Positions 1 through 10,650 of a DNA stretch of 64,000 nucleotides are shown in pieces. Position 1 is the stretch's first letter. Each line of letters starts with the position of its first letter. Under the pieces are notes generated by a model. The model saw only the letters and a program-made list of their open reading frames with translations. It had not been told where the DNA came from and made no database searches. A program made the position numbers and the translations under genes. Source of the DNA: Symsagittifera roscoffensis (lineage: Eukaryota > Xenacoelomorpha > Acoela > Convolutidae); the NCBI RefSeq assembly GCF_963678635.1, contig NC_087062.1:99929209-99993208 (forward strand), read 5' to 3'.

Positions 1-1311
1 ATCATCAACTATCTTATCTACAGTTTTTTGTTTCAGAGTAGAGCTGTCTTCACATTTTTCTTCTCTTGTCTTCGATCGTGAATTCCTCAGCTCTATCAGC
101 TTGTTCAGCAGCTCTTTTCTCGCCTTCTCATCCAGGCCCGTTCCTATCAGAAGCGGTTCTCCAAACTTCACAACTGTCTCCCACAGTTCCTCCTTGAATT
201 TGTCCAGCATCGTCTCGCTGCCCACTTCTTGATTGAATTCCTTCAAGAACTCCTGCCAAGCATCGTCCTTCAGAGACCCCAGGAACATGTCCCTATTTCC
301 TTCGAAAGTATTCTTTTCCTTTTCCTCCGAGCTCAAGAGTATCATCCCCATATTGGAGGTCTCGCTTGCCAATGGCAATTCCAGATTCTTCCGGGGGGAC
401 GGGGTCAGAGGTGGAGTGGCAGTATCTGCCCAATTCTCCTCGCTCAAGTCTTTCAACAGCTCTTGAGTGGTGAGCTCCTCCCCTGATGGTCTTGGTTCAG
501 GCGTATTCCCCACTTCCATGTCCTCACCGGCTTCACTGAGAGTTTCATCCATACTCTCTTCTTCTGACTCATTTCTTCTTCTCTCGAGAATTCTTTTGAA
601 CCGGTCCTCCACGGGTCCACTCCTCTTGTCTCCAGGTGTATCCACTGACAGTGGTGATGGTGTCGCCGGATCCAATCTCTTGTACTCCGTCAGGGCCATG
701 TGCAGTTGACCTGCAGCATCCAGTTCTTTTCCCTCCTGTCTCATTTCCACCTGTTCTAAGCCATAGGGCGCCCTATACTTTCTTGTTGCGAATTTCATGT
801 CGTCCACCAATGAAACGTGCCCCTCCATCATGATCATCCTGCCATCATCCCATATTGGTAGCATGTTCTCAAGTCCCTCCTGCTCAAGAGCTCTCAAGAC
901 CTTTCGCACCTCATATCCGGGGGGCTGCGAGCCTCTCATCTTTTTTGCTTGCGTCGTCCACGAATTTAACTTCGCCTCGCTAGTGTGGAAGTAGACCGCC
1001 GCCGTGTAGCCGACGAACAGTGGGTTCCAGCCATCAGTGAAGTATTTCTGCATTTCCTCCGTTGTCATCCTCGCCATTATGGATGGAACTACCAAGGGAC
1101 TGTTCATTCCCAAGGTCATCCTCCTGACTATCGGGAACTCAGGCATGGCGGCTGGCAGGATTTCTTTCTCCATTATGGCCTCCAGCTCCCTCTTGACCAG
1201 TGCAAAGCTTTCCTTCCAAGCAGGAATCCTCAAGATCTCTCGTCCGTCTGCTGTCAGCGGGTTCAAGTTCCAGAATATGTTTCGATGGGGCCCTCTCGCT
1301 TGCCTCCCATT
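1..1311 (-). pseudogene. C-terminal part of the second retroelement polyprotein, open to the window edge
   Basis: The frame with codons starting at position 1 of the + strand contains no reverse-strand stop from 1311 down to 1, giving about 437 codons. It overlaps the end of the preceding frame (1263-2666) by 49 bases, so a single frameshift lies between 1263 and 1311. The product is first fairly hydrophobic and Trp/Tyr-containing, then becomes highly charged, rich in Glu, Lys and Arg, with Ser/Thr-Pro clusters between about 750 and 380, which suggests a disordered or coiled region. I recognise no family. It is called a pseudogene because the upstream parts are broken; the true C-terminus is outside the window. 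Confidence 0.6.
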
Positions 1312-2666
1312 CTACATTGCATCTGCCCCCTGAAGTTGTACACTATCAGCTCGGCATCTTTCACTTTTCCAAAGAGTACCGTATTGCTCATTTGTGCCCT
1401 GAGCACCTCCTGCTGACACCAATTGAGCGCCGTGCCATCCAGTACGCTGATAAGACTCAAGTGCGTCACAGAGTAACGATACGTTGTTACCAGGGGATCT
1501 GGGAATGCGTACGTCACTGCTGGACCGTAAATGCAGGTTACCACCTCCTCTAGACCCCGGATTATCCCCATCGGGTCCGACCTCATTGCCAGGCACAGGT
1601 CCGTCAACAGAGGCATCCCTCCATTCATCTTCTTCCATTCTTCTCTCGATGTTGGGTTCTTATCTTCACCCGTCATGTGCCGATTCTGCATCATGAGGTA
1701 TTGCACTAACAACGTCTTCAACCCCGCGGCACAATTGTAGGAGTAGGTTTCGATACTCGAGTGGACTTTTCCCATTGACAGGGGCTCCCCATATTCCATC
1801 AATCGATGAAACGACACCAATTCCCCATGGGTCAAGAGTACTAGTGCCAGATACCCATCAACCCGAAGTGTCTCTACTCCTCGACTAAACATGTAAGCTG
1901 GGCCCATGTTGAACAAGTATCTGGGGTAGACCAGATATAAAGCCAAGAGCAGGCTGATGGGCATGCCCAGTATCTCCTGCACGAAGGCTCCAAAGATAGT
2001 CGCTGTGGTGCCGAACATTTCTGCCATGAATTCTTTCCCCCAGCAAGGACTCAAGAACTTAAGAATCTCATGATCCCTTCTAGTCCACAGCTCACCCTTG
2101 GCGTGCTTTCTCCAGAACCCTCCAATCGTCACTTCATTGGCGGCCGAGACAAATCTAGCCACCGTCATGTCTCTTCCTTCGGCCAGCTCCAGTTGTTTCT
2201 CCAGAAAACTCCAGACTTGTTTCACGAGGGGTGGTGCTTCCTCCCTCGTCTTATTCGTGGCGTTTTCCAGCCTTGGTGTCAAAAATGGCCACCAGCCATT
2301 CTCTTGCGTCAGACGATATTTCATCGACTCTAATTGTTTCTCCGTGTCGGCCACATTTTTTCTCTCGTTGCTCGGACCTCTAGACTTGCCGGTGGAATTT
2401 GTGATCTTCACCTCCATGCTCCGAAACCACAAGCTGGCCGTCAATTGGTTTATCGCCGGGTGATCGTCCCCGATGACTGGGCTGAACTTGAGTTGCCTGG
2501 CAAAGTTCGATATCTCTAGCAAAAGCACCTCGTCCAATACGATCAGGATGTCGGCCAATCCATAAAAGCCCCTCAATGCATGAGATATGTCCGCCCATGC
2601 CGCTGCCAATTTTGACTTGTGGAGCCTCAGGTTCGATGGCTCCAATTCCCGATTGGGGGCTGCCAT
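1263..2666 (-). pseudogene. middle part of the second retroelement polyprotein, unknown domain
   Basis: A 467-codon frame in the same phase as 2685-3374 and 3381-5348, separated from the former by one TGA at 2685-2687. The residues between that stop and the first ATG also read naturally, so the start listed here is probably not a real initiation site. There is a hydrophobic stretch near the middle of the frame (around 1890-2000) with Leu, Ile and aromatic residues that could be a membrane segment or a buried helix. There are several Trp residues and no zinc motif. No family is recognised. It terminates at a TGA at 1263 while the neighbouring frame stays open, which indicates a frameshift. Confidence 0.6.
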
Positions 2667-2684
2667 TAGAATCCGCCATTCGTT

Positions 2685-3374
2685 TCACTCTGCTATTAGG
2701 ATCAAGACCGCATACACGAATTGTAGGGCGGGTGGCATATTCGCGTATCCAGGGGATGTGGTGAACACCACCTTCGTCTTGGATCCAAATCTCGAGACAA
2801 CATTCTCTTGCACTTCATTCATCGCCGCAAACAACATCTGAATGGCTTCCCATATCTTCCTCGATGTCGGTTCATTGCCCATCAGCTGCTCAAGAAGTCC
2901 CGTCGCGTGCAGATGATCATTCATTCCTGCAAACAATAGCAACTCAGGCTCACAGGGCATCTCCGACTTTATTGCCACCACTAGAGTTAACATCTGTTTT
3001 AGTTCGGCTCCTGGCAAAGAGTATATCAGAGTCTCCGGCCAGAACAGCTTAGGAGACGTTCCTTCGAAGTCTGATCCCGCCACAATGACTACCCTCGCAG
3101 CAGCTGGATCTGCTCTATCGTAAACTGCCAAGGTCTTGGCCTGCTGGGTGCTCCCACAGGGCTTCCCGTACCTGGGATCTTCCGCCAATTTCGAGCCTTC
3201 GTAAGCGGCATGTGGCAATTCCATTCCCCCCGGATTCAGCAGCTTGTCCACCACCCTCAACTGTGCCGGGGTCGCCAACCTGATCCTGGCGATGCTCGTT
3301 CGGTGTTTGGGGGGTTCTGCTATGAGTCCAGGACTCCCCAGCAGCTTGAGAGGTCTATAGTTGATGGGTCCCAT
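2685..3374 (-). pseudogene. second, degenerate SGNH-like unit of the retroelement polyprotein
   Basis: 229 codons, in frame with the SGNH domain upstream and separated from it only by a TAA (3381-3383) and two codons. About 90 residues in, the pattern of a hydrophobic strand followed by AGSDF, then LPGAELKQM, then a hydrophobic strand ending in GMND mirrors blocks I, II and III of the upstream SGNH domain (GDS, FAGAATPQM, GTND). I see no clear D-x-x-H block V, so if it is an SGNH fold it has probably lost or changed its catalytic pair. That reading is inference from motif spacing only. The frame ends in TGA at 2685-2687. Confidence 0.5.
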
Positions 3375-3380
3375 GATCGC

Positions 3381-5348
3381 TTAAATGGGAATTCCGGTCA
3401 GGTCCGCGGTCTCCATCAGTTTTGCTCTCGAGAAGTGCGCCTCATGAGCTTTCAACCAGTCCACGCAATGATGTCTGTTCAAGTCTTCGTGCGACACTCG
3501 TTCAATACCCAGAGTCTCCGCCAATTCTCGCCTGCATTCCAAACCCTCTAGGTCCAGTCCTTTCACCTTCTCTGGATATCTCAAGCGAGCGGTCTCCATA
3601 GGCCTCTTTTCCCGCTTGCTCTCTGCCACTACCACTGAGGATATTGCCGAGCCTGGAGGCGTTGATGACGTCACCTCCTCAGACTCCATTGGCGTGGCAC
3701 TCGGCAATCTGGCCTGGTTGCTCCTCGAGCTGTCTCTAGTGTCGACCCTCGGTCCCAAGCGACCAGACAAGGCCCTCGAGGCAAGGAATGGTGGGTTCGG
3801 AGGTGGCCCTAATGCGAATTGGGCCGTCTCTAGCAGATCCGCCTCTAGCGTATTTATGTGTCCTTGAAAGACGTCATTCAGCCACTCTGCTCCCCTCGGT
3901 CTATCGAAGTGGATTCCATCATTGGAGGTGTCCTCAGGGAATCCCGCTTGCTCCATGTGCTCCGCCACGTCCAACAGTCCGACGGGGAGCACACTCTTCC
4001 GGTGGATTTCTCGGATCACCCTGTTTAGGCTCCGCACCTTCTCGTTCATTTCCAAGGCGTGCTGATCGAACTTCATGTTATAAGGGACAGTACATACTGT
4101 CAACAGGATGGGGTCCATCTGGATCCTCAGCTCCTCAAGAAGGCAGCTCATCTTGTCGTGCAGCCTCGTTATTTTCCTCGCTTCTCCCCTTGATACGTCA
4201 TTCGTCCCGATCATCAGGGTCACCGTGTACACTTTAGTCATCCCTAGCATCTCAAGCGTTGCCAACATCTGTGGCGTGGCAGCTCCAGCGAAACTCAAGA
4301 TTCCTGTCTGCCAGTGCGATTGGATCCGGGTCAACACCCGCACCAGGCTGTCCCCTATGATTAGGTGGACCGCGCCTTCTGGCACACGGGGTGGCGCAAG
4401 ATATTCCACCCAGGCTGCAACATGAAAGCAGTCCCTCCTGGCTTTCTGTTCCGCATTCCAATCCAGCCGATTGGGCCTGTGGTACCTCTTCTCTGTGTTT
4501 TTCTTATAACTCGAGATCACGACGCTCCTGACCGGCTGTTCCCTCCAAGTTGGGGGAAGCTCCGGTCTTGCCGAACTTTCACGACTTCTCTGCCGCAATT
4601 TCTCGCCCAGCTCCTTCAGACGCGATGAGCCGCCGCTCACCTGACTGTCACTCGAGGTCGAGGTTGGGGTATATCCCGGCAGTACCACATCCATCAGTGG
4701 GCGTATGGGTTGCGTCTCTAAGCTACGCAAGGAGGACGTTGCTTCATTCGGTATCCAGACTTCCAACCATTCACTCATGTGTTCTCGGGCCTCGCGGTCA
4801 AGGTTGAACCGTTCTCTTGCCCTGGGGGCTTCATCCACTTCCATGCGTGACTCTGGCCTCGAGCTGGTAACCACTCGCTCCTTTGGCCTGGCTCCCTTCT
4901 GTGCATCAAGTTCACGTTGTCGTTGTTCTATTCTCTCCAACTCCGACTTCAGTTGTTCACAATTCGCGGCATTCTCCCGCACCCTTAGTTCCTGCTGATG
5001 TTCAGCCTTTAGCATCTCAAGCAACCTCAGAGTCTGATCTCGTTCGTTGACCGCCTGGTCCTTTTCCAGCTGAACCTTCTCCCGATCCAGCTTTGCCTGA
5101 TCCCGATCGAGGTTCGCCTTGTTCCTTTCCTTCTGCGTCTTCTCGAGCTCTTTCTTTAGAACACCAACATCCGGATATGCCTCAGTCGTCTGTTGTGCTC
5201 GCGTCATCAATGGCACCTTACTCGAGCTCTGGCCTGTAGATCTTGCTGATGGCCTAGTTGGTAGTGGGAATTCTCCTGCGCCATAATCGGTGTTGTTACT
5301 CAGGCCAGCATTTCTTGCCAAGTCAAAGCCCCTTACTCCTCCATCCAC
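3381..5348 (-). pseudogene. retroelement polyprotein part with coiled coil and SGNH hydrolase domain
   Basis: 655 codons. Residues about 60-165 are a long charged heptad-like region (Lys/Glu/Arg/Leu), a likely coiled coil. Residues about 325-500 carry the SGNH-hydrolase signature: GDS at 332-334 (nucleophile Ser334), Gly355 in FAGAATPQM, GTND at 381-384 and D477-x-x-H480 in the sequence DGIH. All four blocks are in the usual order and spacing, so the domain looks catalytically complete. SGNH enzymes cleave ester bonds in lipids, acetylated sugars or thioesters; the substrate here is unknown. The C-terminal 150 residues are Ser/Pro-rich and then charged. The GTG at the 5' end is only the first start-like codon after an in-frame TGA (5352-5354); the frame continues upstream beyond that stop. 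The frame ends in TAA at 3381-3383. Confidence 0.75.
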
Positions 5349-5354
5349 ATTTCA

Positions 5355-5592
5355 AGACAACCATCTGGTCTGTTCCTGATTTGATATTCCCCCGGTGGTG
5401 TAGCCGATCATCAAGACAGCCTCCGTCGCAGACTCCCTGCATTCACTCTGGTCTTCCAACTGGAGGATGGCATTCAGCATTACCGCCATTCTCTCGTCTA
5501 TTTGGGTATAATCCAGGTCCCTCAGGCGTCTGTACAGCTCATCGAGAGTAGGCTTCTTCAGGGTCTGTGACTTCGGGATGTATTCAAGTATG
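5355..5592 (-). pseudogene. N-terminal open frame of the second retroelement polyprotein
   Basis: Upstream of the TGA at 5352-5354 the same phase stays open for about 79 codons, back to a TAA near 5594-5596. It reads as a natural, helical, charged sequence with Leu/Arg/Asp repeats and an internal MAVML. It has no ATG at its beginning, so translation either starts at the internal Met, is reached by splicing or recoding, or the start has been lost. Together with the three downstream frames it makes one phase running from 5592 to 1263 interrupted only by TGA, TAA and TGA. Confidence 0.5.
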
Positions 5593-5685
5593 TATTAACC
5601 AGCTCAAGAATTACCTTACCGACTCAAGTATTAACCAGCTCAAGAATTACCTTGCCGACTCAAGTACTACCCAACTCAAGAATTC
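5592..5685. repeat. 36-bp tandem repeat, about 2.6 copies
   Basis: Units start at 5592, 5628 and 5664. The first two differ by one base, and the third is partial and more diverged. Each unit contains the hexamer CTCAAG and an ACTCAAG-type junction. Confidence 0.9.
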
Positions 5686-6095
5686 TCTAGAAATGTTCCC
5701 TTGCAAATACTTGCTGTAGGTGTCGATTATCGCGAGTTCAATCAAGATTTCTCTTTCTGTCTCTCGCTTGAGTATAGTTGGATTTTCAACTTTGTTTTTC
5801 AAACTTGATCTGAAAACAGAAACCATATTAAGACTTAACATGTCATGTTCCTAACCTAGAAACCCCCCTTTTACCAGTATGGTTAAAATCGTATCATTCT
5901 CATTTCACTTAAAACAATTCAATTGGAATTTCCTTAAAAGCATGCAGATTCATTTTATGTTTTAGCACCGCTAAATCTTCTAAAATTCAATTGTCATGCC
6001 AATCGCGTCTTAAGATCCCTTTACCTGTGCCGCACCCCAGTACCTAACTCAAGACTCCTTCCTCACGCCCAACTCGAGACCCCCGTGTCCCCAAC
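5593..6095. other. gap between the pol-macro frame and the second polyprotein
   Basis: About 500 bases without a convincing gene. The right part is AT-rich; the left part holds the 36-bp tandem repeat listed separately. A 64-codon reverse frame (5647-5841) is present but resembles nothing known. I see no pair of LTR ends, no polypurine tract next to a TG...CA boundary and no similarity to the 15000-18100 zone, so there is no evidence that the element ends here. Confidence 0.5.
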
Positions 6096-6425
6096 TCAGG
6101 CGATGCTCAAGTAGTATTTCTTGTGCAGATACACCATTATCTCAGTTTCCGCGAAGACTACATGTAGGATAGCGTACAATTCCCTTGAGCTCAGTTTGCC
6201 CCTGTTTGGGTCATACACCGGCATTGAGACCTCCGTTATTCCTCTTTCAATCATGAAGTCTTGTAGTCTTGTTAGTGCCAACATCACGTGTTCGGGATTA
6301 ATTGTGTTCCTGTCATTGACCCTCGTCACTAGGAAGCACAGATATTTGCCCGGGACTTGTGCTACTGATGGTGGAAGCGCTGCCATCCCTCCCAGTCCTG
6401 GTCTCTGTCTGACCAGAAACTCCAC
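6096..6425 (-). pseudogene. C-terminal half of a macro-like domain, end of the retroelement Pol frame
   Basis: A 109-codon frame shifted relative to 6362-7561, with which it overlaps by 64 bases. The sequence has a core strand (KYLCFLVTR), a long helix, the strand and loop starting SMP, then a helix and a final strand. That order matches the second half of TARG1/OARD1-type macro domains, and the SMP-to-VF segment can be laid over the family without gaps. From family knowledge, TARG1 uses a Lys after the YLIT strand and an Asp in the Gly-rich GCGLD loop. Here the Lys position is Arg and the loop reads YDPNRG, so the catalytic Asp is absent. If it is a macro domain it is probably a binder or inactive, not a canonical ADP-ribosyl hydrolase. 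It ends at 6096 in TGA. Confidence 0.55.
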
Positions 6426-7561
6426 GTTCTGGTACTCTCTTTGAAGTCAGCTTCCAATCTTGATTTGAAATTCATGTTCGCCGTGATGCAGATCGCGCTA
6501 GTCCTGTTTGACAGGATGAAGTCGCTATCCGTTATCATGATGTTTTCCGAGTACTCATTGGGTATTTCAAATTTCGTTTTGAAATTCCGACCTATGGTAG
6601 GCTCTGACTCTTCTTCTTCCAGTTCTAATTCGCTTGTTTCTCTCACTTCCTTGAGCTTCTTTATCATCAAATTTTCGGTGTGGGTAAGTCCTACCCCCAC
6701 TCCCCGGACAAAAATATTTATCGACGTCCCCGTCGATGGTGTCGGGTCTGAATTGTCCGGAGGAATGTCCAGTGGCCTGTCTGTTGCCGTCCATCCGAAA
6801 AGAGGGTCCTCTGCCTTCATATAATTTGCCGATGATACGTCGACTTGTTGAATGCTTTGTCCTTCGCGGCTCTCGTCTTTGACATCGCGCATCCACTCTA
6901 GTATCCTCAAGTTCGTGTTCTCCCTCCTCTCTATCTCACTCTGTTCGAGATCCGTCTCCAATTCTGGCGTCGAGTAGTCTTCCTGCGGATAGTGTCCACC
7001 ATCGTCAATGACCTGCCATTCCTCTTCGGCTTCCAGTTCGCCTGCACTCAGTAGTTCCTCGCCCAATTTGTCTGGCTGTATCTTATCGATCAAGAAGTCA
7101 TCCCCGTACCTGTTGTACCTCATGCCGGTCCGTTTACGATTGCCAGTCCTGGTTCCCGGTGGTATTGGTCGATCTGGCTCCATCCACTTCGGCACCTCAT
7201 CTTGCTCCGGGTCGTTCCAGTCTTCTTCTACAAATGATCCTGCTTCAGACTCCACTTCTATCTTTTCATTGTCGTCCAAACTCAAGTTCTCATTATCATC
7301 ATTCTTCTCTCTGATGCCTTTTTCTTTCACTTCACACGCTGGCTCTACCACCAGGTACTCAAGACCCTCCATGTCCTTCGGTATGCACCAATCCTCCGGG
7401 GACGGGACGTGAGGCTTCAGATTTTCATAATGTGCGCTCGCCCAGTACTCAAGCGATAGAACCGTCCTTGTTGATGAACTTCCGTTATCATGAATGGTCC
7501 CCTCCACTTCTTGAGTAGTTTCTTTGTTCCCTTGGGCGGTATGACATTTTGGAAGACCCAC
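6362..7561 (-). pseudogene. integrase tail, acidic region and N-terminal half of the macro-like domain
   Basis: A 399-codon frame whose first 45 or so codons are out-of-phase sequence overlapping integrase. The real homology starts after the frameshift near 7420-7440, where the residues continue the integrase C-terminus. The middle is strongly acidic (runs of Glu/Asp, many Pro) and probably disordered. The last 40 or so codons, ITDSDF followed by a hydrophobic strand ending in ITAN, look like the first strand-loop-strand of a macro domain, continued in the neighbouring frame. The Gly-rich turn that usually follows the Asn is missing. The whole resembles a C-terminal extension of Pol. Confidence 0.6.
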
Positions 7562-8709
7562 ACGTATTGGCCCACTTCATATGGCTTTGCTTGTAATATT
7601 TTTTCGTCATATTTTCTGCGTTGCCTCATTTGCGCTTGCGCCGTGTTCCTCCTGCATAGCTCGTTTAACTCCTGTTGTCTTTTGATCGCTTCTTTCACGT
7701 ATGCCTGAGGCGACGTCCTTTTCCCTTCGTATTCCGGGTAAAAGAATGTCAGAGGCATTGCTCTCTCCCTGCCCGTCAACATCATGAAGGGACTGATGCC
7801 CGTCGTTGAGTGCTGTGTACTGTTGTAGGCCCCTACTACCTGTGGCAGGTATTTATCCCAGTCCGTCATGTATCTTGAGCAGTACACCCTTAACATGTTG
7901 ACCAGTGTCCTGTTCTGTCTCTCTACCAACCCGTTGGTCTGTGGATGGTAGGTTGTCGAGTGTGCTTGAGCAATGTGCGATCTCCTCATCAATTCTTTTG
8001 TCAAGTCCCCCACAAAAGCTTTGCCGTTGTCCGACTGGAAAGTCATTGGACAACCATACCGCGATATCCAATGCGTTATCAGATGATCACATGTCTCCTC
8101 GGCCGAGGCTGTCTGGCACGGAACCGCTTCCGCCAACTTTGTGAAGTGATATATTATAACCAGTATCTGGTTATATCCCGACTCCGTCATGCAGATTTTT
8201 TGATGGTCTATCTGCACCACTTCATTGAACTCTGAGCTCTCGACGGACTTGAGGGGAAACTTCATCTTCCTTGGGTCTTTTACCTGGAGGCATGCCAGGC
8301 AGGCATTCATCCATCTCTCGCAAGCTTTTCTCATTCCTGGCCAATCAAACCTGTGAAGTATCCTTTGTTGTACTTTATCTATCCCCTGGTGCCCCATCTG
8401 GTCGTGCGATCTGAAAAGCACCTCCGTTTGATACAATTGTGGTAGTATGATGAGGTTGTGTTTGTGTAATATCTTCTCCCCATCTTTCCTCTTGCATGCT
8501 ACCACCCCATCAGCTGTGTGGTAGAGTAAGTCTTTCTTTTCTTTGTAGAATTGGCTCAAGATCTTGTAGCTGTCTTCCTCGATTTCCCCCTTCTCCTTGA
8601 CCCCCGATTGGATCCATTTGGAGAGGTTACTTGTCATTTTGTCATTCTTTTGGGCTCTTATTAGGTCTGACAGCCTGTATCTCGCCTTGACATGCTCCTT
8701 TAGCGCCAT
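7417..8709 (-). pseudogene. retroelement integrase
   Basis: 430 codons. The N-terminal zinc-binding H2C2 module has His102, His107, Cys137 and Cys140. The catalytic core carries Asp168 (VVQID), Asp227 (FQSDNGK) and Glu263 (NGLVERQNR); Asp227 and Glu263 are separated by exactly 35 residues, the D,D-35-E spacing of retroviral and Ty3 integrases. A basic region and an SH3-like stretch (GQYVWV ... KKWRGPF) follow. It catalyses 3'-end processing and strand transfer of the cDNA. The frame is in phase with 8713-9357, separated by one TAG. Its end at 7417 is a frameshift, since the sequence continues in another frame. Confidence 0.93.
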
Positions 8710-8712
8710 GAT

Positions 8713-9357
8713 CTATCCATTCATCTCACCAGGGTTGTGGATGTCATCGCTCAGCTTCACGCATATCATCCTTTTCACGATTTTCATATCATCTTCTGGC
8801 ACCAGATTCGTTCTGACATTTGAGTTGCAAGATAGTTCCCTGAATGGCTTCCTTGAAACCGCAATTTTCTCAAGTTCTTCACCACCTCGTATCTCCTGTA
8901 TGTCCAGATTGTACGTTCCTGAAGATGGATCCGTCTGTAACTCCCTGTCGTGGTGTCTTGTCTTCTCTTCCGCCAATATCATGCACAGACTGTCTTGGTT
9001 TTCGCTGCTCTCATCCGAGTCTTCATCCCATCCTTCACGCTCCCCGGTCAATTTTCCTTCTCCGGTTTCTTCTTCCGTGAACATGGAACACTCCCCGGAC
9101 TCTTGACCTAGTCCCAGGTGTCCAGTATCTTCTTTGAACGTCACTTTCTTTTTCCTAGCCTTGGTCTGCTCCAGAATGTTTTCGGGGATCTTGTCAACTA
9201 GTGACCGCACGACATCTTTGCTGTCAGTGACGCTTCCTCTTGAGGAGTCAGTATCGTTCACTGTTTCTTTTCTCCGAAGTATAGTGACTTCCGGTTCCTC
9301 TTGACCCTTCTCTTGGATCACGGGCTTATCATCTGATAGTTTCTCGAGCAACCTCAT
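8713..9357 (-). pseudogene. acidic linker between RNase H and integrase
   Basis: 214 codons, in the same phase as both the RNase H frame (stop at 9427-9429) and the integrase frame. The sequence is rich in Glu, Asp, Ser and Lys, with a KKKVTFKED-like basic patch and no recognisable fold. The 18 or so codons between 9427 and 9357 also read through naturally, so the stop at 9427 looks like a nonsense change within one polyprotein rather than a true boundary. Confidence 0.6.
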
Positions 9358-9426
9358 TAAGTCATCATCTATCTGTGCAGTTCCTGCTTCAACTTGGTTA
9401 AGATCATAGCCTTTTGCCTTGAGCGT

Positions 9427-10650
9427 CTACTTCACGATCTTCGACTTGAGTATTATCTCTATCGGAATCCTTTTGCTCTTCTTCAAGATGGTCTTTTCTG
9501 GAGGTTCTTTAGGTAATTCAACATGATCTTCTATCGGTTTGCCTGATTTGTCCAGCCATCTCGTGAGTGGAAGGCTGTCGTACGTTTCCTTGTCCATGAA
9601 GGAGAAGCCATCTTTGATTTCAGGTCTGTCTGCCTCTCTTTGCTCTTGTCTCTCATAGAACTCCATCTTCTTACTCAAGCTGTCGGCATTCTGATGTTTA
9701 TCTCGTGTTCTATGCTCAATTATCATGTTGTTTCCGTCCAGGCGAACTATCCACCTCCCAATGTAACTTTGGTCCATTGAGTACGTTTTCAGCCAGCTCA
9801 GTGCTCGGTTGTCGCCTCGCAACTTGAATGGCTCACTGCCCAGGTATGCCCTGTATTTCTCGACAAAGGTAACCACCGCGAACATCTCTGCTTTCGGTGC
9901 TCCGTACTTCATTTCCGTGTCACTCAGGACTTTACTCCCGTACGCTATTGGTCTCAAGACTGTCTTCCCATTCCATTCTGGTTCTTGATGGAGAATCCCA
10001 GAAATCGCGACTACCGACGCATCAGTGTCCAGCACGTACATCCTTTTCTCAGTCGGCATACCCAGTACTGGTGCCTCACATAGCTCTTTCTTTATTCTCT
10101 GGAATGACTCTTCCGCTGCGTTGTTCCACGTGAACTTCTTGCCCTTGTGTCTCATTAATTGTTGCATCGGATATACCTTGTCCGCATAGCCTTTGATGAA
10201 CTCTCTATAACAGTTAGCGAAACCCAGGAAGCTCATCAACTGGTGTTCTGTCTTCGGTGATTTCCAGGTTAGGACTGCTTCTACGGCGTCCGGATCAGGT
10301 CTGATGCCGTGCTTGTCTACCATCCTGTCCAAGTATTTTATTGAGTCCTTGAGTATCTCGCACTTTGATGGTTTACACTTTAGCTCCGACCTTTTCATGC
10401 ATGCGAACACTTCGTCAAGTCTCTCAATGTGGTCTTCCAATGTGGGCGTCGCTATTACCACGTCATCAACGTAGCACATTAACAGATTGCCATACTTCTT
10501 CGTCACGCCTATTCTGCGTGTGCCATCAACCGCTGAAACGTGGCTGTGGCATTGCAAAGTCCAAAAGGCATCCGTTTCCATTGAAACAGACCCAACTCGC
10601 AGGCAAACCCTGTTTTGTCCCTGTCCTGCTTCCTTAGTGGTACCTGCCAA
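9427..10650 (-). pseudogene. reverse transcriptase C-terminal part and RNase H
   Basis: 407 codons. The first 50 or so overlap the preceding frame out of phase. Recognisable sequence begins with the RT palm strand MCYVDD (catalytic Asp pair), then the Pol linker FLGFANCYREFIKGYADKV, then a Ty3-type RNase H: DTDAS, the PKAEMFAV helix with the catalytic Glu, and RGDNRALSWL with the third acidic residue. A charged tail of about 100 residues follows. It degrades the RNA strand during reverse transcription. The frameshift from the upstream RT frame falls between about 10509 and 10520. Confidence 0.92.

Noticed and set aside
229-5551. Many + strand open frames of 60-150 codons opposite the second polyprotein
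   Set aside because: They are antisense shadows of the long - strand frame in a region with few AT-rich stops; they lack motifs and overlap each other.
5593-6095. An LTR separating pol from the second polyprotein
   Set aside because: No TG...CA ends, primer site or similarity to the leader zone could be seen; it stays possible but unsupported.
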